A stretch of 64,000 nucleotides of DNA from Rhodanobacteraceae bacterium ZG21-1 (lineage in GTDB: Bacteria; Pseudomonadota; Gammaproteobacteria; Xanthomonadales; Rhodanobacteraceae): NCBI GenBank assembly GCA_021390615.1, contig JAJEJU010000024.1:1550001-1614000 (forward strand), in the 5' to 3' direction. The position numbers and the translations under genes were made by a program. The notes beneath the pieces were generated by a model. It worked only from the letters and a program-made list of their open reading frames with translations. It was not told where the DNA came from and did no database searches. Below are positions 62,079 to 64,000 of this stretch, piece after piece (within the stretch, counting starts at the first letter, position 1; each line of letters begins with the position of its first letter).

Positions 62079-64000
62079 TCAATGCGCTGCGCGGCCCAGC
62101 ACTACGCGCAGCACGTGCATGCCGCCGTCGTCGCGCAGCGCGATCCTGGCTGCGCCGTCGACCGGCTCGAGCGTCACGTCGTCGAGATCCACCCGCAGCA
62201 CGCCGCGGCAGATCCGCTCGGGATTCTCCACTGCGATCTCGTAGCGGGTCACCGATACGCCGGCGCCGTCGGCCTCGCGCCGGTAGCTCAGGCGAAAGCC
62301 CGGCCAGGCCGCGGGAATGCACGGATCGAGGTGCAGCTCGGCGCCATGCAGGCGCAGACCGAGCAAGGCCTCGATGCCCGCGCGATAGAGCCAGCCCGCG
62401 CTGCCGGTGTACCAGGTCCAGCCGCCGCGGCCGACCAGGGGCGCCACCGAATAGACGTCCGCGCTGACCACGTAGGGCTCGACCTTGTAGCGCGCCGCCG
62501 CCGGCGCGGAGCCGGCATGACGCACCGGGTTGAGCAGGTCGAACAGCGTGCCGGCGCGATCGCCTTCGCCCAGCGCGGCCCAGGCGAAGATCGACCAGGT
62601 CGCGCCATGCGTGTACTGGCCGCCGTTCTCGCGCAGCCCCGGCGGATAGCCCTTGATGTAGCCGGGGTTGTGCGGCGTGCGCTCGAACGGCGGCGTGAAC
62701 AGCCGACTGACCCGCTCCGCATGCATCACCAGCTCGCGTTCGGTCGCCTCCATCGCCTGGCGCTGGCGCGCGGGATCGGCGCCGCGCGCCAGCACGCTCC
62801 ACGATTGCGCGATGACGTCGATGCGGCATTCGTCGCTGTCGGCCGAGCCCAGCGGGGTGCCGTCGTCGTAATAGCCGCGCCGATACCAGCCGCCGTCCCA
62901 GCCGGCCTGCTCCAGCGTCTCGCGCATGCGCTCGCTCCAGCCGCGCCAGCGCGCGGTGCGGGCGTTGTCGCCGCGCGCGGTGGCCAGCGGAGCGAAGGCG
63001 TCGATGGTGGCGAGCAGCAGCCAGGCCAGCCACACGCTTTCGCCGCGGCCCTGTTCGCCCACGGCGTTCATGCCGTCGTTCCAGTCGCCGGTGCCGAACA
63101 ACGGCAAGCCATGCGCCCCCAGCGCCAGGCTGGTGTCCAGCGCGCGCGCGGCATGCTCGTACAGGCTGCCCGGCTGCGGCGCTTCCGCCGGCTGGAAGAA
63201 GGCATCGAGTTGGCCCTCGTGCAAGGTCTCGCCCTGCAGGAACGGCACCGTCACGTCCAGCACGGCGCGGTCGCCGGTGGCCTCGACGTAATGCGCGGCG
63301 ACATAGGCAAGCCAGACGCGGTCGTCGCTGATGCGCGTGCGAATGCCCTGCCCGGCCGGTGGCAGCCACCAGTGCTGCACGTCGCCCTCGGCGAACTGTC
63401 GGCCGGCCGCACGCAGCAGGTGCTCGCGCGCGAGATCGGGACGCGCCAGGCACAGCGCCATCGAATCCTGCAGTTGATCGCGGAAGCCGTAAGCGCCGCT
63501 GGCCTGGTAGTAGGCGGTGCGCGCCCACAGGCGGCAGGCCAGGGTCTGGTACAGCAGCCAGTGGTTGAGCATCAGGTCCATCGCGCGGTCCGGCGTGTGC
63601 ACCTGCACCGCGCCGAGCACGCTGCCCCATTGGCCGCGCGCCTCGTCGAACACCGCGTCCAGGTCGGCCTCGCGGTAGCGCGCGATCAGCGCCGCCGCCT
63701 CGTCGGCCGACGCCGCATCGCCGAGCAGCACGCGCAGCTCGATCGCCTCGCCCGGCGCCAGTTCCAGCTCGGTGCGCAGCGCGGCGCAGGGGTCCAGGCC
63801 AGCGCCGATGCGACCGTCCAGCGGTCCGCCGTCGCGCATCGCCGCCGGCGCGGCGAGCGTGCCGTGGCGACCGAGGAAGCTGGCGCGGTCGGCGCTGGCC
63901 GACTGCTGCACGCCGCCGAGATCGAGAAAGGCCACGCGCTGGTTGAACTCGGCCCGCCATGGATTGCGCGCCAGCAAGGCACCACTGCCGCCGGCGAGCG
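62079..64000 (-). CDS. GH94 enzyme, cyclic beta-glucan synthase/phosphorylase-like (5' part outside window)
   Basis: The frame is open from the right edge to its stop at 62079, giving about 639 C-terminal residues. ALLARNPWRAEFNQRVAFLD matches the junction before the GH94 domain in NdvB-type cyclic beta-1,2-glucan synthases. The catalytic region GTGDWNDGMN contains the general acid Asp. Other GH94 landmarks are SGAYGFRDQLQDSMAL, HWWLPPAGQGIRTRISDDRV, NGGQYTHGATW and GWTWYTGSAGWLYR. In NdvB this domain trims and controls glucan chain length. A stand-alone cellobiose/cellodextrin phosphorylase is less likely. The N-terminal glycosyltransferase is expected to the right. Confidence 0.9.
   Translation of the reverse strand, partial: LAGGSGALLARNPWRAEFNQRVAFLDLGGVQQSASADRASFLGRHGTLAAPAAMRDGGPLDGRIGAGLDPCAALRTELELAPGEAIELRVLLGDAASADEAAALIARYREADLDAVFDEARGQWGSVLGAVQVHTPDRAMDLMLNHWLLYQTLACRLWARTAYYQASGAYGFRDQLQDSMALCLARPDLAREHLLRAAGRQFAEGDVQHWWLPPAGQGIRTRISDDRVWLAYVAAHYVEATGDRAVLDVTVPFLQGETLHEGQLDAFFQPAEAPQPGSLYEHAARALDTSLALGAHGLPLFGTGDWNDGMNAVGEQGRGESVWLAWLLLATIDAFAPLATARGDNARTARWRGWSERMRETLEQAGWDGGWYRRGYYDDGTPLGSADSDECRIDVIAQSWSVLARGADPARQRQAMEATERELVMHAERVSRLFTPPFERTPHNPGYIKGYPPGLRENGGQYTHGATWSIFAWAALGEGDRAGTLFDLLNPVRHAGSAPAAARYKVEPYVVSADVYSVAPLVGRGGWTWYTGSAGWLYRAGIEALLGLRLHGAELHLDPCIPAAWPGFRLSYRREADGAGVSVTRYEIAVENPERICRGVLRVDLDDVTLEPVDGAARIALRDDGGMHVLRVVLGRAAH

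Noticed and set aside
1..64000. CRISPR arrays, rRNA genes, integrases or insertion sequences
   Set aside because: None was recognised in reading either strand.

Overview
High-GC chromosomal DNA of a gammaproteobacterium. A lexA-imuA-imuB-dnaE2 cassette, a giant autotransporter with an extended signal peptide, a chaperone-usher operon of the Csu/spore-coat-U type, NodT-type lipoprotein efflux channels and a GH94 glucan enzyme together suggest the Xanthomonadales, most likely Rhodanobacteraceae (Dyella/Rhodanobacter-like). That placement is inference. No rRNA, CRISPR array, prophage or intact insertion sequence was seen.

Layout. 1-6827 (-): N-terminal ~2275 residues of an autotransporter built of beta-strand repeats, running off the left edge. 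7335-8291 (-): AraC-type regulator. 8575-14293 (-): SOS mutagenesis cassette lexA-imuA-imuB-dnaE2 with a palindromic operator that overlaps the lexA ribosome binding site. 14580-17535 (+): SMI1/KNR4-like protein, small lipoprotein and a secreted protein of unknown function. 17911-23425: efflux divergon, with an outer-membrane lipoprotein and an SDR on the minus strand and HxlR regulator, EmrA and EmrB on the plus strand. 24097-28464: unknown secreted protein, a CGNR regulator followed by an in-frame orphan gene fragment, then a Tat-exported ureohydrolase-like protein and a secreted NIPSNAP protein. 28465-33154: degraded accessory stretch with a tRNA-like relic, a decayed MFS gene, a lipoprotein, a SnoaL-like secreted protein, a methyltransferase, and a tiny ribbon-helix-helix gene coupled to a VOC protein. 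33155-37325: LysR regulator divergent from three SDRs and a DUF1097 membrane protein.

37707-46567 (-) is the most interesting region: eight genes in a row, each overlapping the next by 4 nt (ATGA or GTGA). They are MoxR-type AAA+ ATPase, unknown protein, HExxH/VWA protein, radical SAM protein with C-terminal cysteines, small helical unknown, PaaK/CapK-like adenylating enzyme, PnuC and NadR. The AAA+/VWA pair suggests a chelatase- or remodelling-like machine, the radical SAM and adenylating enzymes suggest modification chemistry, and PnuC/NadR tie the unit to NAD supply. I do not recognise this combination as a named system.

47018-51689 (+): reduced Csu-type pilus operon (pilin, chaperone, usher, two-domain tip protein) in which the tip's second domain is nearly a copy of the pilin. 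51879-53225 (-): large FabG-type reductase. 53351-60388: LysR regulator divergent from a complete RND efflux operon. 60407-61431 (-): two membrane proteins. 62079-64000 (-): C-terminal part of a GH94 enzyme, cyclic beta-glucan synthase/phosphorylase-like, running off the right edge.
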